Both the position numbers and the translations under genes were made by a program. A stretch of DNA of 15,527 nt. Origin: Oscillospiraceae bacterium. GTDB lineage: Bacteria > Bacillota > Clostridia > Oscillospirales > Oscillospiraceae. Location of the stretch: assembly GCA_031255955.1 (NCBI GenBank), contig JAIRRO010000037.1, positions 1 to 15,527 on the forward strand, written 5' to 3'. The notes under the pieces are model-generated. The model ran no database searches, had not been told where the DNA came from, and worked only from the letters and a program-made list of their open reading frames with translations. Each line of letters begins with the position of its first letter. The stretch's first letter is position 1. Of this stretch, positions 14,711 through 15,527 are shown piece after piece.

Positions 14711-14746
14711 TTGACAGGATAGCTACACGGGTATATACTATCCGCG
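14711..14746 (+). promoter_or_regulatory. Promoter of vapBC with inverted repeat
   Basis: A perfect TTGACA (14711-14716), a 17-bp spacer and TATACT (14734-14739) form a strong promoter starting near 14746, about 12 nt before the vapB ATG. Inside it, GGATAG (14717-14722) and CTATCC (14738-14743) form a perfect 6-bp inverted repeat with a 15-bp gap that covers the spacer and -10 box. This suits an operator for the VapB/VapBC complex, which usually represses its own operon; the operator role is inferred. Confidence 0.7.
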
Positions 14747-14757
14747 AGGTGATCGAT

Positions 14758-15000
14758 ATGCAGACAGCGAAGATATTCAAAAACGGTAAGAGTCAGGCGG
14801 TTCGCCTTCCAAAGGAATTCCGGTTCGATTGCGATGAGGTTGGAATTCAAAAGGTCGGCGGGATGGTGTATTTGTTTGAAAAGGATAAGGCGTGGGAGAA
14901 TTTTTTGGCGTGCGAGCCGTGTACAGACGAATTCTTTGAAATTATGATGCACCGCAACGATGACGAGGTTCCCGACGCCCCGAGAGCCGAATTCGAATGA
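14758..15000 (+). CDS. vapB: VapB-type antitoxin (AbrB/MazE-like DNA-binding domain)
   Basis: VapB binds and neutralises the VapC RNase and represses the operon. The 80-residue product starts with the swapped-hairpin AbrB-type domain: QTAKIFKNGKSQAVRLPKEFRF (residues 2-23), DEVGIQKVGGMVYLF, then KDKAWENFL, the usual linker of this family. The acidic C-terminal tail (about 50-80) would wrap the toxin. ATG at 14758 is preferred over the in-frame GTG at 14749, because GAGGTG (14746-14751) sits 6 nt before it. It overlaps vapC by 4 nt (ATGA). The gene is visibly less GC-rich than smc, in line with horizontal transfer. Confidence 0.92.
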   Translation: MQTAKIFKNGKSQAVRLPKEFRFDCDEVGIQKVGGMVYLFEKDKAWENFLACEPCTDEFFEIMMHRNDDEVPDAPRAEFE

Positions 15001-15395
15001 CATTTATGCTGGACACCAACATCTGTGTGTTCATTATGAATGAGCATCCTGATGTTATGGAGCAATTCCGGAAACAACGCCACTATGGTGTTTGCATCTC
15101 GTCGATAGTGCTTTCTGAGCTGGAATTCGGCGTTTACAACAGCAAATATCAGCAGATAAACCGCGACAAATTGAATAGCCTGTGCGCCCTGCTGGCGGTT
15201 TTGCCGATTGAAATTTCCGCGGCTGCGGAATACGGCAGAATTCGGGCGGATTTAACTCAGCGCGGCAGAATTATCGGCGCGCTGGATATGCTGATAGCCG
15301 CGCACGCAAAATCCGCCGGACTCACGCTTGTGACCAACAACACGCGCGAATTTTCGCGCGTTATCGGGCTGTCGATCGAGGATTGGCTATCTTGA
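14997..15395 (+). CDS. vapC: VapC-type PIN-domain ribonuclease toxin
   Basis: VapC toxins are Mg2+-dependent RNases that usually cut tRNA or rRNA sites and stop translation. The 132-residue protein has normal length and the PIN acidic residues: Asp6 in MLDTNIC, Glu41 in LSELEFG, Asp97 in GALDMLIAAHA, and the TNNTREF block (113-119) that supplies the fourth polar position. The ending GLSIEDWL is typical. All catalytic residues are intact, so an active toxin is expected. The target RNA cannot be told from sequence. The ATGA overlap with vapB ensures coupled synthesis. The pair lies between smc and ftsY, which are normally adjacent in Bacillota. Confidence 0.95.
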   Translation: MTFMLDTNICVFIMNEHPDVMEQFRKQRHYGVCISSIVLSELEFGVYNSKYQQINRDKLNSLCALLAVLPIEISAAAEYGRIRADLTQRGRIIGALDMLIAAHAKSAGLTLVTNNTREFSRVIGLSIEDWLS

Positions 15396-15471
15396 CGCGG
15401 GAACCGGTAAAACGCGAAATATAAATGCGGAGCATAAAAGCGGAATATATAAATGAGGGATAATTGATTAA

Positions 15472-15527
15472 ATGGGATTCTTCGAGAAACTGAAGCAGGG
15501 ACTTTCCAAAACGGCAAAAACCACGAC
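15472..15527 (+). CDS. ftsY: Signal recognition particle receptor FtsY, N-terminal start only (cut by window end)
   Basis: Eighteen codons are visible, beginning MGFFEKLKQGLSKT, which matches the amphipathic N-terminal helix that opens many FtsY proteins (MGFFEKLKxGLxKT). FtsY docks SRP-ribosome complexes at the membrane. The GTPase domain lies outside the window, so the call rests on this short start plus the position downstream of smc. GAGGG lies about 12 nt upstream of the ATG. The 76-nt gap after vapC has no clear terminator, so vapBC transcription could run into ftsY. Confidence 0.8.
   Translation, partial: MGFFEKLKQGLSKTAKTT

Noticed and set aside
1..15527. CRISPR arrays, tRNA or rRNA genes, insertion sequences with terminal repeats, attachment sites
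   Set aside because: Read for spaced direct repeats, cloverleaf-like segments, transposase frames and flanking duplications; none was found apart from the Rpn remnant and the vapBC insert.

Overview
This window looks like a stretch of chromosome from a fairly GC-rich member of the Bacillota, most likely class Clostridia (Oscillospirales or a neighbouring order). The support is the gene content: a CD1247-type protein beside efp, a HelD-family ATPase, the heterodimeric pyrK/pyrD dihydroorotate dehydrogenase, a thioredoxin-reductase-like flavoprotein without a recognisable NADPH motif, smc followed (after an insert) by ftsY, and a remnant of a Rpn/PD-(D/E)XK protein. TTG starts with good Shine-Dalgarno sequences are common. 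The taxonomic placement is inference.

Left end (1-733): no complete protein gene. On the minus strand there is a near-consensus promoter, a long leader, a cobalamin riboswitch aptamer and a 17-bp terminator hairpin with a U tract. The controlled gene lies off the left edge and should concern B12 uptake, synthesis or a B12-dependent alternative enzyme.

Minus-strand operon (7934 down to about 734): a consensus promoter drives a thioredoxin-reductase-like flavoprotein, pyrK, pyrD, a histidine-phosphatase/GNAT fusion and tgt. All five overlap or nearly abut, so they look translationally coupled. A HelD-like RNA-polymerase-recycling ATPase follows after a 198-bp gap, possibly with its own promoter. 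A 72-codon remnant of a Rpn-family C-terminus sits directly after the helD stop codon and in the same frame.

Plus-strand sugar pair (7955-9851): a promoter whose -35 region is interleaved with the operon promoter drives a D-lyxose/D-mannose isomerase and a PfkB sugar kinase. Together they could turn mannose into fructose phosphate or lyxose into xylulose phosphate. A bidirectional 12-bp terminator closes this unit and the opposing one.

Minus-strand pair (10971 down to 9852): efp, then a CD1247-like acidic protein with a zinc ribbon and a striking Asp/His/Cys metal-binding-like tract.

Plus strand (10985 to the end): smc has its own promoter, a VapBC toxin-antitoxin module with its own promoter and inverted repeat is inserted next, and then comes the start of ftsY, cut by the window edge. 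The most unusual items are the pyridine-nucleotide-motif-less reductase beside pyrK, the toxin-antitoxin insertion between smc and ftsY, the in-frame Rpn remnant behind helD, and the phosphatase-acetyltransferase fusion. I did not find a clear new defence or mobile system.
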